From NCBI RefSeq assembly GCF_012843675.1, contig NZ_JABAFO010000001.1:124001-188000 (forward strand): a stretch of DNA of 64,000 nucleotides, written 5' to 3'. The position numbers and the translations under genes are program-made. Source of the DNA: Lactobacillus sp. MRS-253-APC-2B. Its GTDB lineage: Bacteria; Bacillota; Bacilli; Lactobacillales; Lactobacillaceae. Numbering within the stretch: position 1 is the first letter of the stretch; every line of letters begins with the position of its first letter. The notes under the pieces are model-generated. The model was not told the DNA's origin and did no database searches. It saw only the letters and a program-made list of their open reading frames with translations. Below, one piece after another: positions 1 to 8,661 of the stretch.

Positions 1-1523
1 TCAATCATCGTAGCCGTGATGCGCGGATTCAGCGAGGCCATCCGCTGACAAGCAGCCACGACATCCGGACAGAAGTGACACGTTAAAGAGACCCCAATCT
101 TAATATCAGTCGATGGCAGCTTTTTGATTCGCTCAGCCAGTGCTGGCTCAACGCTTTGCCCTGGGCCGCCCACGTTGTAGATGCCTAAAATCAATGACGT
201 CAATTCATGACCGGTTGGCACGCCGGCATAGTGCAGCCCAGTATCGATATCATCAACGACCAGACGCAGCTGAGGTGTGTAGACCAGGCTATCGGGTGCG
301 GTGGCTTTTTGAATCTTGAGGTGATCATTGAGCTTTACCAGTTCACCAATAAAGCTGTCCATCTCTTGACTCAGTTCCGTATCGTCTTCCAAAAGCTGCA
401 GCGTGACGTCTTTGGTCAGCCGGCTAAAGACGCCCTGCATCTGAGCAACCAAATCAGGCGTAAACCAGTCACCAGTATGATGAGCTACAGGCTGTTTGCT
501 TTCAACCTGTGAAGTCTGACCAACCGTAGCGGCTTTAGGAACCTCTTTTTTGACATGAACCGGGATTCCCAACCGCTGCTTTTGTTCCGTCACGTATTTT
601 TCCGCGCTGGTAGCTGCTACCGCCCCATCAGCCGCGGCCGTGATGATCTGACGCAACTGCTTGACGATGACGTCGCCCGCCGCATAAACACCAGGCAGGT
701 CGGTTGCCCCGTTTTGATCAACGTGAATATAGCCGCGTTCATCCAGATCAACGATACCCTTTAACCGCTCAGTAGCCGGCTGCGTACCAACATAAATAAA
801 GACGCCAAAGGTTTGGTCGCCATCATCGACATGGTAGACCGTTTCCTCGCCGGTTTGATTATTGACCATCGTCAGCGAGTTCAGGTATTGATCACCATCA
901 ACGCGCTTGACTTCGGTATGATACATCACGCTGACCTTAGGATTGTCTAGCGCCCGAGAAGCTGTCAGTGGTGCACATTTGAAATGATCACCCCGGACTA
1001 AAACCGTAACGTGCTTGGCAAATCGCGTCAGGTAGTCAGCTTCTTCAGCGGCCGAATAGCCACCACCAACGACAAATACCTGCAGTCCACTGAACAACTC
1101 ACCATCACAGGTTGAACAATAGGCGATCCCTCGCCCACGAAACTCTGCTTCACCAGGGAAGCCAACCTTACGTGGACTGGCACCCATTGCCAAGATGATG
1201 CTGCGGGTTTGATAGACGGTACCACTCTTGCCAGTCAGCTTTTTGACGTCTCCTTTAAGCTCAAACTTGACGATATCGTCTTTTTGAATCGATACCCCGA
1301 AGTCAGCGGTCTGCTGCTGCATTTGATTCATCAACTTGGTACCGTCAATGGCCGCGTTGCCAGGATAGTTATAGACCGTCGAAGTCGTAGTAACCTGGCC
1401 GCCAACCGTATCTGCCTCCAAAATCAAGGTATCCAGCGTGGCACGACCAGCATAGATACCAGCCGTCAAGCCAGCTGGGCCGGCACCAACGATAATTAAG
1501 TCATAAATATGTTCTGCAGCCAT
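1..1523 (-). CDS. ahpF: AhpF-like NADH:peroxiredoxin reductase, domains in reversed order (partial)
   Basis: This flavoprotein should pass electrons from NAD(P)H to AhpC. About 507 codons are visible and the 3' end lies outside the window. The N-terminal part is a thioredoxin-reductase module: FAD-binding GAGPAG near residue 13, redox pair C136-S-T-C139 followed by DG, and a second nucleotide-binding motif GGGYSAAEEA. The C-terminal part ends with C482-H-F-C485-PDVV, the signature of the thioredoxin-fold domain that is N-terminal in E. coli AhpF, so the domain order is swapped relative to the classical enzyme. It starts 18 nt after ahpC with an AGGTGA ribosome binding site, as the second gene of an ahpCF operon. 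The role is confident; partner specificity is inferred from the neighbour. Confidence 0.9.
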   Translation of the reverse strand, partial: MAAEHIYDLIIVGAGPAGLTAGIYAGRATLDTLILEADTVGGQVTTTSTVYNYPGNAAIDGTKLMNQMQQQTADFGVSIQKDDIVKFELKGDVKKLTGKSGTVYQTRSIILAMGASPRKVGFPGEAEFRGRGIAYCSTCDGELFSGLQVFVVGGGYSAAEEADYLTRFAKHVTVLVRGDHFKCAPLTASRALDNPKVSVMYHTEVKRVDGDQYLNSLTMVNNQTGEETVYHVDDGDQTFGVFIYVGTQPATERLKGIVDLDERGYIHVDQNGATDLPGVYAAGDVIVKQLRQIITAAADGAVAATSAEKYVTEQKQRLGIPVHVKKEVPKAATVGQTSQVESKQPVAHHTGDWFTPDLVAQMQGVFSRLTKDVTLQLLEDDTELSQEMDSFIGELVKLNDHLKIQKATAPDSLVYTPQLRLVVDDIDTGLHYAGVPTGHELTSLILGIYNVGGPGQSVEPALAERIKKLPSTDIKIGVSLTCHFCPDVVAACQRMASLNPRITATMI

Positions 1524-1541
1524 TTTTATCACCTGCAATCA

Positions 1542-2105
1542 TTAAAGTTTGCCGACCAGATCCAGACTTGGCTTAATGGTATCTTGACCTGGCTTCCAGT
1601 TAGCTGGGCAGACCTGATCGCCGTGTTCACGAACAAATTGAGCCGCCTGAAGCGTCCGCAGAATCTCTTCAGCTGAGCGCCCAATGCCCATGTTATTGAT
1701 CGTGTATGATTGAATCTTGCCATCTGGGTCAACAATAAAGACGCCCCGGTAGGCTTGACCTTCATCTTCGTTTAAAACATCAAACATGCGTGCCAACTTG
1801 CCAGCCGGGTCAGCCAGCATGTGGTACTTGATCTTGCCGATTTTTTCAGATGCCTCCGCCCAGGCCTTGTGAACGAATTCTGTATCTTCAGAAACCGAGT
1901 AGATCTCGGCATTGGCCTGCTTGAAGGCTTCATAATTATCTTGCAGTGCCTCCAGTTCGGTTGGGCAGACAAATGAAAAGTCGGCTGGGTAGAAGAAGAA
2001 AATGCTCCACTTGCCAAGAACGTCCTGCTTGGTTACATCCATCGTCTCGCCATCTTGATAGGCACGTACCTTAAAGTCCGCAATTTCTTGACCGATAAAG
2101 TTCAT
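1542..2105 (-). CDS. ahpC: Alkyl hydroperoxide reductase AhpC (2-Cys peroxiredoxin)
   Basis: AhpC reduces hydrogen peroxide and organic peroxides in the cytoplasm. The 187-residue protein has the usual family length. The peroxidatic cysteine is C47 in FSFVCPTE and the resolving cysteine is C166 in QVCPANW, so this is a typical 2-Cys enzyme. The ATG follows a strong AAAGGAGAGG ribosome binding site. It is the first gene of the ahpCF operon; oxidised AhpC should be recycled by the downstream flavoprotein. A PerR-like box sits just after the predicted transcription start. Identification is secure. Confidence 0.97.
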   Translation of the reverse strand: MNFIGQEIADFKVRAYQDGETMDVTKQDVLGKWSIFFFYPADFSFVCPTELEALQDNYEAFKQANAEIYSVSEDTEFVHKAWAEASEKIGKIKYHMLADPAGKLARMFDVLNEDEGQAYRGVFIVDPDGKIQSYTINNMGIGRSAEEILRTLQAAQFVREHGDQVCPANWKPGQDTIKPSLDLVGKL

Positions 2106-2124
2106 TATAATCCTCTCCTTTAGT

Positions 2125-2179
2125 TTAGAATGATTATTAACTACACCTATAATTTAACACTTTTACCACTCAATGTAAA
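2125..2179 (-). promoter_or_regulatory. ahpCF promoter with PerR-like box
   Basis: On the minus strand a -35 TTTACA (2174-2179) is 17 nt from a -10 TAAATT (2151-2156). Just downstream, at 2125-2139, the plus strand reads TTAGAATGATTATTA, which agrees with the PerR consensus TTATAATNATTATAA at 12 of the 14 defined positions. A repressor bound here would block the start of transcription. The regulator itself is not in the window, so control by PerR is inferred. Confidence 0.55.
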
Positions 2180-2348
2180 TCAAATTCATTTTTATTTTGT
2201 AAATGCTTTAATATTTTTGATTTACCTTAAAAAATGCCAATCTGCCAACTCTTTTGCAGCTCAAAACATCTTCACATCTATTTTAACAACTTTTATTTTC
2301 ATTTGAAAGCGACTACAATTTTATCAATAATTAACAGGAGGAGTGGGC

Positions 2349-2717
2349 ATGTAGTTTTTGGAAAACGGCTATCTGCCAACGATCAACACTACGTTTTCTT
2401 TTTTCGGTGGTCATGCTGAAACCGTTGAGCCCGGCTGGCGCCCACCCAGCCTTTGAGATTCTGCACATCTTGGATGGCGCGCAAAGAACCGTTACCGAAT
2501 TAGCCGAAAAAATCATTAAGGCTGGTGAGATGATGGTCATTCCCATTGGCATGAAACACACTAACTATTGCTGGGGCAACGAATCAATGACCTTTTTACC
2601 ATGCATTTCAATCTTGACGGCCCAGCAATCAAATATCTGCTGGTGAAAAACTTTACCAACCAGATTATTGATCAGACCGCGCCTTACTATGACGAACTGC
2701 GCCAATCGCTTGACTAG
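2349..2717 (+). pseudogene. Decayed cupin-domain (AraC-type sensor) gene
   Basis: A good ribosome binding site (AGGAGG at 2336-2341) precedes an ATG that is followed at once by a TAG stop. Beyond it, three reading frames must be joined to recover one protein: a frame with GGHAETVEPGW, a shift near 2440 into HPAFEILHILDG and PIGMKHTNY, and another near 2580 into FTMHFNLDGPAIKYLL ending at TAG 2717. The pieces read like the N-terminal cupin sensor of an AraC-type regulator. The DNA-binding C-terminus is absent, and a TnpB fragment begins where it would be. At least one nonsense change and two frameshifts make this a dead gene. Confidence 0.7.
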
Positions 2718-2923
2718 GCTTTTTGTTGTTTCTGGAGTCCTTTTTCTAAAATATTCAGTGCTGCATTGTAATCACGGATATGATGAACATGGCACTGTGG
2801 ACATATCCATTCGCGATCTGCCAGTGTCAGCTTTTTGGTCCCGGTACTCCCCATTACAAAACCGCAGTCATGGCAGGTTTGGGTAGTGTTTTTAGAGCTG
2901 ACAGTGATAAATTGACGGTCAAA
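2714..2923 (-). pseudogene. C-terminal fragment of IS200/IS605-family TnpB
   Basis: The frame contains the end of TnpB: SSKNTTQTCHDCGF, then REWICPQC, HHIRDYNAALNILEKG and a stop. The two CxxC pairs form the zinc ribbon, and the aspartate of RDYNAA is the last RuvC-like catalytic residue. About 70 residues of a protein of roughly 400 remain; the open frame continues upstream to 3049 but without TnpB character. No tnpA or clear element ends were seen beside it. This is a relic overlapping the tail of the decayed cupin gene. Confidence 0.8.
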
Positions 2924-2924
2924 T

Positions 2925-3080
2925 ATGGATACTGCTAAAAAAACAGAAGAAATCAAGTTAGATAAAAACGGGCGTATCTGCTTTACGCCCGGCTTCTTTA
3001 TCTGTGCCATTCTTTGGGTGACTAGGATGGCGATCGTTTTGGCCTGCATCTTTATTCAGATGATTTGCTCTGTGAAATAA
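2925..3080 (+). CDS. Possible 51-residue single-span membrane protein
   Basis: An ATG at 2925 opens a frame of 51 codons with a charged N-terminus (about residues 1-18) and one hydrophobic segment (about 20-48). The ribosome binding site is weak and the frame begins exactly at the edge of the TnpB remnant, so it may be a fragment of a lost gene. No function is proposed. Confidence 0.25.
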   Translation: MDTAKKTEEIKLDKNGRICFTPGFFICAILWVTRMAIVLACIFIQMICSVK

Positions 3081-3181
3081 TTTTTACACTTGATCGTTGG
3101 TTTATCATCTCAACTCTTTTAAACAAAATTCCTATTGTAAAATCGCTAAAATTCATTAAAATCAACGACCAAGCAACCAAT

Positions 3182-3221
3182 AAAAGCGCTTCGCCATTTC
3201 AAAATGACGAAACGCTTTTTA
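3182..3221 (-). terminator. Terminator after the beta-xylosidase gene
   Basis: An inverted repeat with arms AAAAGCG and CGCTTTTT, paired further through TTCG/CGAA and CATTT/AAATG, lies 44 nt past the stop of the GH120 gene. It is symmetrical enough to work in both directions. Confidence 0.7.
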
Positions 3222-3264
3222 GTTGATTCAGATTCAGTATTATGGCTAATCCAGCATCAAGCTT

Positions 3265-5304
3265 TTAGAACACACGCTGCTCGGCTTGGAACTTAACCAA
3301 AGGACCAGCCGTTACCATGGCACCGTCACGATGGTTGCCAAAGAAGTCAGCATCAAAGACGATTGGCGTGCCATCAGGATTTTCATAGCGTTCTTCTGGT
3401 TCAAACGCCATCCCCAGCGTAGCAGTTGTAATCTTGGCATCGTTGTCTTGCGGCAGGAAGTCAGCCAAATTAGTCTTAAGATACAGACCATCAGCTCGCT
3501 TCTCCAATTCTAGGACGACTTGATCCTTATCGTCGACGAATTGGTTCTGCTCCTTGCTGCATGACTGGGCACCGTTGAAGTAAGCGTTGCCCGCGTTCCA
3601 TACTGGCAGGTGGTTGTAATAGTGATCGCTGTTTGGCGCATAGATTCCGCAATAGCCATCAAACTGCTGATCCCATTCTGCAAACGTTGGATATTCTTCA
3701 AATGGCTGGGTACCGACCTTAAAGTTGTAAGTATCCCATGCATCCGGCTTGTCATGCATCAGTTCAGCCAGCTTTTGCATTTCCGGCCGCAGCTTTTGTT
3801 GAACGAAGACATTATTGTAAAAACGATTGTCGCCATGTTGGAACGTCATAAAGCCCATTACCTTGGTGCCGTGATGTTCATGATATGGTGTAAAGCGGTT
3901 GGATGGCAAGTTGACGGAATTATTGTCCGTCCCAACGCCAACCGCAGTAAAGCTGCCCGCAATCAGGTTGTGCACCATGGCAATTCCCTGCGCAGCAAAC
4001 CGAATTGAGCGTTCTGAAAGGAATAGGTTGTTGTCAATCAGCGTTGGTCCATGCGAAACCTCGACCCACATATCTTCACCAAGCCCTTGCAGCACGTCGC
4101 CCACGTTCTCTTCGCTGACTTCAAAATGCTCTGGTAACGAATTGTGGTCAAAAACATTTTGAGTTACACGTGTCCCTTGTGCCTGCCAGTCCAGCCATAA
4201 GCCACGCGTACAGTGGTGAATATGATTATGACGGTAGATCACATCAATGGCAGCATGCATCTTAATGCCGCCAATTTCGGCTCCCACCAGATTTTGACGA
4301 ATGTTGATATTGTAGATGTCGTTTTCTTCAATCAAGGAGAAGACACCGCCCAAGTGACCAACAATCCCGGTTTGACCACAGTCATGAATGCGATTGCGCC
4401 GTACGATATGCGAGCCGACGTGTTCTTTATCCCAGCCTTCATAAGATGCTTGACAGATTACGTCACGCTCCGTCTGAGTACCATCTTTGTATTTCCACTT
4501 AGACCATTTATTGTCATTGTTTGGCTGCAGGTACTTGCCAAGCGAGATACCAGAACATTTAGAATGCGAAATCTCACATTCTTCAATGATCCATCCTTTT
4601 GACCAGTGTGGACCAACCATCCCTTCTTGGTAAGCCGTTGGTGGCGCCCATTGCGTCGCCGCTTTGGTAACGCCAAATCCTTTTAAGGTAATGTAGCCGA
4701 TTCCTTCAGCCTGTGGGTAAAAACAGCTTTGACGCACGTTGATCTCCACGTTTTCCTGGTTGGGATCGAAATCATGGAAGTTGGCATAGATAATCGTTTC
4801 ATCCGTATCAGCATCTTGTTCCGTATACCAGGTATAGATCGTAAAATCTGGGTCCCATGATTTTTCATTGCGAACGGGCTGTTTTACCTCAGCCAGCGTG
4901 TTGACCTCATACAAGGCCTTGTCGTTTAAATAGACCTCACCGGTATGAGCCAGGATTCGTGCATCGAACCAGTCACCAAAAATCTTGGTCGTGTATGGAT
5001 TGCGCTCACTAAACATACTGTTGGGAATTTTTACCTGCCAAATGCCATCTGCAGTTTTTTCCCAGCCTTTAACGACTTCCGCCCCAGTAATAATGGCCTT
5101 TAACGGCTCAACCGACTCATAGACGATGCGCTGATCTGCCGTGCCCGCATGCTTAGGATTAACGTTTTCACGATAAATGCCTGGAAAAACGCACACCTTA
5201 TCGCCTGGCATTGCGATATCTGCGGCTGCTTGAATCGTTTTAAATGGACGATGCTTGCTTCCATCGCCATCAAATGGTGCCTGCGCATCAACATAGATTT
5301 TCAT
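3265..5304 (-). CDS. GH120-type beta-xylosidase, cytoplasmic
   Basis: The 679-residue protein matches the right-handed beta-helix glycosidases of family GH120 (for example XylC of Thermoanaerobacterium), which release xylose from short xylo-oligosaccharides. The start MKIYVDAQAPFDGDGS followed by PFKTIQAAAD is typical of parallel beta-helix enzymes. Candidate catalytic residues are D372 in GLWLDWQAQG and E415 in MWVEVSHGP, placed from memory of the family and not by alignment. There is no signal peptide, so the substrate must be imported; the GPH carrier gene lies 38 nt upstream and is cotranscribed. The ribosome binding site AAAGGATG fixes the start. Confidence 0.85.
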   Translation of the reverse strand: MKIYVDAQAPFDGDGSKHRPFKTIQAAADIAMPGDKVCVFPGIYRENVNPKHAGTADQRIVYESVEPLKAIITGAEVVKGWEKTADGIWQVKIPNSMFSERNPYTTKIFGDWFDARILAHTGEVYLNDKALYEVNTLAEVKQPVRNEKSWDPDFTIYTWYTEQDADTDETIIYANFHDFDPNQENVEINVRQSCFYPQAEGIGYITLKGFGVTKAATQWAPPTAYQEGMVGPHWSKGWIIEECEISHSKCSGISLGKYLQPNNDNKWSKWKYKDGTQTERDVICQASYEGWDKEHVGSHIVRRNRIHDCGQTGIVGHLGGVFSLIEENDIYNINIRQNLVGAEIGGIKMHAAIDVIYRHNHIHHCTRGLWLDWQAQGTRVTQNVFDHNSLPEHFEVSEENVGDVLQGLGEDMWVEVSHGPTLIDNNLFLSERSIRFAAQGIAMVHNLIAGSFTAVGVGTDNNSVNLPSNRFTPYHEHHGTKVMGFMTFQHGDNRFYNNVFVQQKLRPEMQKLAELMHDKPDAWDTYNFKVGTQPFEEYPTFAEWDQQFDGYCGIYAPNSDHYYNHLPVWNAGNAYFNGAQSCSKEQNQFVDDKDQVVLELEKRADGLYLKTNLADFLPQDNDAKITTATLGMAFEPEERYENPDGTPIVFDADFFGNHRDGAMVTAGPLVKFQAEQRVF

Positions 5305-5342
5305 GAACTTTCATCCTTTCCGTTATTTCTGCATTAAGACAG

Positions 5343-6806
5343 CTACTTTTCTTCAGCTTGGCGGCGATCTTCAATTTCGTGATTGATTTTGTCAACTTCT
5401 GCATCAGACAATGGGTACTTACTGATCACCCACATGCCAACAATTGCCAAAACAATTGGCAGCCAGATCATTGAAATCGTAATCCCATTCAAGGCCGTTG
5501 CTGATTGCGTAGCCTTAGTACCGTCAAAGTGGCAAGCGGCATTGATGTAGCCTGGAATGATCCCGCCAAGTGCCAGCCCAATCTTGAAGAACAGTCCCAT
5601 CAAGGCGTTGATGATCCCAGCAACCCGCTTCTTTGAGTTCCATTCACCATAGGAAACGACTTCCGGAACCAGTGACCACATGTAGCCAGTAGCGGCCGTA
5701 ATTCCCCACTGCATGATAAAGCGACCAATGTAGCCCAGGGCAATGCTGTTCTTAAACTGTGGCCATGACCATACCCAAAGAAGCAGCGTCCCAACGATAA
5801 ACATTCCCAAGAACAGTTGGAAGAATCCCTTTTTGCCGATCTTGCGCCGAATAATTGGCCATAAGAAAACCAAGAAGATCCCTGGAATCGAACCAATCAG
5901 ATTGATTGAAGCCATCCATTCTGAGTGACCAATGTTGTACTGAACAAAGAATGGCCAAACCGTATTGCCAAAGAACATGAAGGTAAAGCCAACCAGGAAA
6001 AAGCAGCCTAGTACCCGTAGTGGTTTGTTACGACGCAGCTCATTCCAAAGATCAGAAAACTTAACGGAATTCGTTTCTTCTTCCGTTGGCAGCACCCGTT
6101 CATGAACACCAAAGTAAGTGCAAAGCAACAGAATAAAACCAATCAGCATATAGATTGACATAACGTGGAAGTAGGCACCAGCAGCGTGTGGCGAGGCATA
6201 GTTACCTAAATTAAGCTTGATGCCAAACATCCCGATGGCTTTTAAATGCTTGTCAGGGGATGCCATTTGAACGAACAATGGCAGGAACGTGTAGACCAAA
6301 AGATTACCGATATTGGCTTCCGTCATCCGGACCGTCGTTAACGTGGAAATCTCATCATTATCCCGCGTCAGCGAGGCATTCAGCGAGCCATAAGGAATGT
6401 TAACGAATGAATAGATCAAGGCCGTTGCCAGATACATCAAGAATGCATAGGCAACATTGCCACGAACGGCTGGAATTGGCAAGAACAGCATGGCACAGCA
6501 GATCGTGAGCGGAATTCCGAAATAAATTAAAAATGGCTTGTATTTGCCGCCGTGCTTAAAGTGGCTCTTATCGACAACCGTTCCGACCCAGGGATCCCAA
6601 AAAACGTTAACCCAGCGAACGATCAGAAAAATCGTGGCCCCAACGGCTGCCGAGATTCCAAAAACCGTTGTCAGATAAAACAGCAGCATTGAGCCAATCG
6701 TTCCAAAAATCAGATTTTGTGCCAAGTCACCGGCACCATAAGCGATTCGCTCACCCCAAGACAGTTTGGCGAACTCATCGACTTGCTTATTTTTTGGCTT
6801 GTCCAT
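5343..6806 (-). CDS. GPH-family pentoside:cation symporter
   Basis: This 487-residue protein has about 12 membrane segments and belongs to the glycoside-pentoside-hexuronide symporters (XynT/XylP type). The family loop DPWVGTVVDKSHFKHGGKYK appears near residues 70-90. Unlike LacS at 52.8 kb it has no C-terminal IIA domain. It is the first gene of an operon with the GH120 beta-xylosidase, which suggests xylo-oligosaccharides or another xyloside as substrate. Upstream lie an XylR-type operator and a cre site. Family assignment is firm; substrate is inferred from context. Confidence 0.88.
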   Translation of the reverse strand: MDKPKNKQVDEFAKLSWGERIAYGAGDLAQNLIFGTIGSMLLFYLTTVFGISAAVGATIFLIVRWVNVFWDPWVGTVVDKSHFKHGGKYKPFLIYFGIPLTICCAMLFLPIPAVRGNVAYAFLMYLATALIYSFVNIPYGSLNASLTRDNDEISTLTTVRMTEANIGNLLVYTFLPLFVQMASPDKHLKAIGMFGIKLNLGNYASPHAAGAYFHVMSIYMLIGFILLLCTYFGVHERVLPTEEETNSVKFSDLWNELRRNKPLRVLGCFFLVGFTFMFFGNTVWPFFVQYNIGHSEWMASINLIGSIPGIFLVFLWPIIRRKIGKKGFFQLFLGMFIVGTLLLWVWSWPQFKNSIALGYIGRFIMQWGITAATGYMWSLVPEVVSYGEWNSKKRVAGIINALMGLFFKIGLALGGIIPGYINAACHFDGTKATQSATALNGITISMIWLPIVLAIVGMWVISKYPLSDAEVDKINHEIEDRRQAEEK

Positions 6807-6841
6807 AGTTTTTACACCTCTTGTAAATTTGATTCAAACCG

Positions 6842-6855
6842 GTGCAGCGCTGCAC
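6842..6855. promoter_or_regulatory. Perfect 14-bp palindrome in the GPH leader
   Basis: GTGCAGCGCTGCAC is a perfect palindrome in the untranslated leader, directly beside the XylR-type operator and about 36 bp before the transporter start. It lacks a U-tract. It could be a second operator, for instance for the neighbouring AraC regulator, or an RNA hairpin; the sequence does not decide. Confidence 0.35.
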
Positions 6856-6878
6856 GTTAGTTTGTGTTTTCAACCAAC
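6856..6878. promoter_or_regulatory. XylR-type operator at the GPH/xylosidase promoter
   Basis: The plus strand reads GTTAGTT, nine bases, AACCAAC: 13 of 14 arm positions match the palindrome GTTAGTT-N9-AACTAAC found at the other xylose promoters here. It lies just after a candidate -10 (TAGATT on the minus strand, 6885-6890), the position also seen at xylA and the symporter. The -35 region is poor. Confidence 0.7.
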
Positions 6879-6901
6879 GACCAAAATCTAACACGGTTTT
6901 T

Positions 6902-6916
6902 TTGAAAACGCTACCC
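6902..6916. promoter_or_regulatory. cre-like CcpA site
   Basis: TTGAAAACGCTACCC fits the consensus WTGNAANCGNWNNCW at all but the last position and overlaps the -35 region of the transporter/xylosidase operon. CcpA would lower expression when glucose is present. Confidence 0.6.
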
Positions 6917-6997
6917 TAAAAATCTATTTTTCGTCATTTACGAGCTAAAGTCTTTAGTTTCTTAAAAATTATGAAGCCGTTTTCTTCATATAATGCA

Positions 6998-7032
6998 AAA
7001 TAAAAATGATCGCTGAATAAAACGCGATCATT
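6998..7032 (-). terminator. Terminator after the AraC-type regulator
   Basis: Arms AATGATCGC (7005-7013) and GCGATCATT (7024-7032) form a perfect 9-bp stem. On the minus strand the stem is followed by TTTATTTTG. It ends the regulator transcript and separates it from the transporter operon. Confidence 0.8.
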
Positions 7033-7058
7033 CAACAAAAAAATTAAATCACATATGA

Positions 7059-8258
7059 TTAATCTTTCATGTTATTTTTGAAAAGATAATCGTAAAGATT
7101 CCAATCAGCAATTTGGGTAGCATCAGCACGTGCTTCTTTAGGCGTTATCCCAGTTAGGGCATGGAAGACTCGTGAAAAATGCGCCTGGTCAGCAAATCCA
7201 TAACGCTCGGCAAGTTCTGCCATTGAAAGATTGGTGCCAATCAGATCTTCAATCGCATGATTAATCTGAACCAAGCGCTTGAAGTGACTGATACTGACTC
7301 CAACCTGTTTTTTAAACTGGCTGCCAAGATAGCGACTGGATAACCCTACCGTCATTGCCAGATCATCAACGCTTTGGTCCATAGTCGGATTACTCATTAA
7401 CTGCCAAAAAACCTTGCTGACCGGTGCCGTCATCTTGGCATCAACCATCTCACGGCAGCGCATAGCCATATCCACATCAGCTGCCTCAATTGCTGCCAGT
7501 ACTTCATTGTAGGACGTCAATGACTCAATATGACGTACGTATTGATCATTCAGTGAATACACCATTTCGTAATCCAACCCGACTTGAAACAGAGCACGCA
7601 GATTTACGGAAACCGAGATAATGCCCCAGTTCTTAACGTTGCGCAGCGCATCTTGATTATCTGCTAAAATACCGATCCGACCTGAGTTGATGTTTTTAGA
7701 GAAAATAATTGGTAAAGCAGCCAAATTTCCCTGTGCGATTGCTTTTTTGACTTCGCGTTCATAAAGATAACTAACATGGCCACCCTCACTGCTCATCCGC
7801 AGCTTCAGTAATTGGGCATCAAAGTCTCTCGAAAGGCGTGCTTGGTGAAACTCGTCACTGATGGTTTCAAAATCGATCGGCAGTTCTAATAACCGTACCA
7901 ACACCAAAATCTGCTGCAAAAACTGTTTTTCTTCCAGATAAACCGTCTTCAGCAGCTTTGGCATATACATGACGGCATGACTGCCCGGCATCTCACTGTT
8001 TTGATAACGCTGACTAATGTTAACGATCACTGGTCCTACATAGATGACTATCTGGTCGCACCATATTAAGCAACTGTATAGATTTTGACTATGCCGCAAA
8101 AATTGCAGCGACTTATGTGGACAGCGACGCAAAATTTTTAGATAGTTCACCAGCAATAACTTGCCTTGACGAAACTGTAAACTATACTGACCGTTGTCAT
8201 ACTCCCAAATTGTGGCTGGAACTCCCAATGATTCCAGATACGCAGTTACGATTTCCAT
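7059..8258 (-). CDS. AraC-family transcriptional regulator
   Basis: The C-terminal ~100 residues form two helix-turn-helix motifs of the AraC type, including SVDDLAMTVGLSSRYLGSQF and MAELAERYGFADQAHFSRVF. The first ~290 residues are a long sensor region that I do not recognise; no membrane segment is evident. A longer TTG start exists at 8279, but the ribosome binding site AAAGGACGG falls inside it and sits 8 nt before the ATG at 8258, giving 399 residues. Placed between the xylosidase/transporter operon and xylAB, it probably activates one of them; the weak -35 of the transporter promoter would suit an activator. The ligand is unknown. Confidence 0.85.
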   Translation of the reverse strand: MEIVTAYLESLGVPATIWEYDNGQYSLQFRQGKLLLVNYLKILRRCPHKSLQFLRHSQNLYSCLIWCDQIVIYVGPVIVNISQRYQNSEMPGSHAVMYMPKLLKTVYLEEKQFLQQILVLVRLLELPIDFETISDEFHQARLSRDFDAQLLKLRMSSEGGHVSYLYEREVKKAIAQGNLAALPIIFSKNINSGRIGILADNQDALRNVKNWGIISVSVNLRALFQVGLDYEMVYSLNDQYVRHIESLTSYNEVLAAIEAADVDMAMRCREMVDAKMTAPVSKVFWQLMSNPTMDQSVDDLAMTVGLSSRYLGSQFKKQVGVSISHFKRLVQINHAIEDLIGTNLSMAELAERYGFADQAHFSRVFHALTGITPKEARADATQIADWNLYDYLFKNNMKD

Positions 8259-8332
8259 TTTATTCCGTCCTTTGTTCAAAAAATAGTTCTAATATTCAAG
8301 CAAGCGTGTTAGCGATTACATAAAATATATCA

Positions 8333-8474
8333 TGAGCTAGGGAAAATTAATATATTGCTGCTGATTTTAAGATCTTGGTCAGTCTGATTTTTTAGATTGG
8401 TCAATTCCTTAGCTCTTTTTAAAATCAGCATTAACTATAAAACACTCCAATTCCATTTTCCCTACTCACGCTCA
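8333..8474. repeat. Nested long inverted repeat upstream of the AraC regulator
   Basis: Outer arms TGAGC and TAGGGAAAAT (8333-8347) recur inverted at 8455-8474 with a 5-nt insertion. Inner arms TGCTGATTTTAA (8359-8370) and TTAAAATCAGCA (8419-8430) pair perfectly. The AT-rich piece between the xylAB terminator and the regulator contains no gene. It could be a small miniature element or a structured leader; I found no second copy in the window. Confidence 0.45.
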
Positions 8475-8617
8475 TTGGTAAAAATGCTGATTATTATTGT
8501 TTTGCCGACTGCTTTTTAAGCCGTGGGCAAAACATTTCTCAAATCTTACTGTCAACTCGGTTTGGACAAGTCCGTTAACCTGTCTGCGAATTCGTTTTAG
8601 TTATGATCATCTTATAA

Positions 8618-8661
8618 AGACAAACGGCCTAATCATCTGGTCGCTGTTTGTCTGTTTTTTT
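8618..8661 (+). terminator. Plus-strand terminator in a gene-free stretch
   Basis: AGACAAAC (8618-8625) pairs with GTTTGTCT (8646-8653), followed on the plus strand by a run of T. No plus-strand gene precedes it, so it either ends an unseen RNA that includes the nested inverted repeat at 8333-8474 or is a relic. Confidence 0.55.

Noticed and set aside
8333-8474. 6S RNA
   Set aside because: A long imperfect hairpin with internal loops invites this idea, but the span is short, the usual neighbours are missing and no clear promoter was found.
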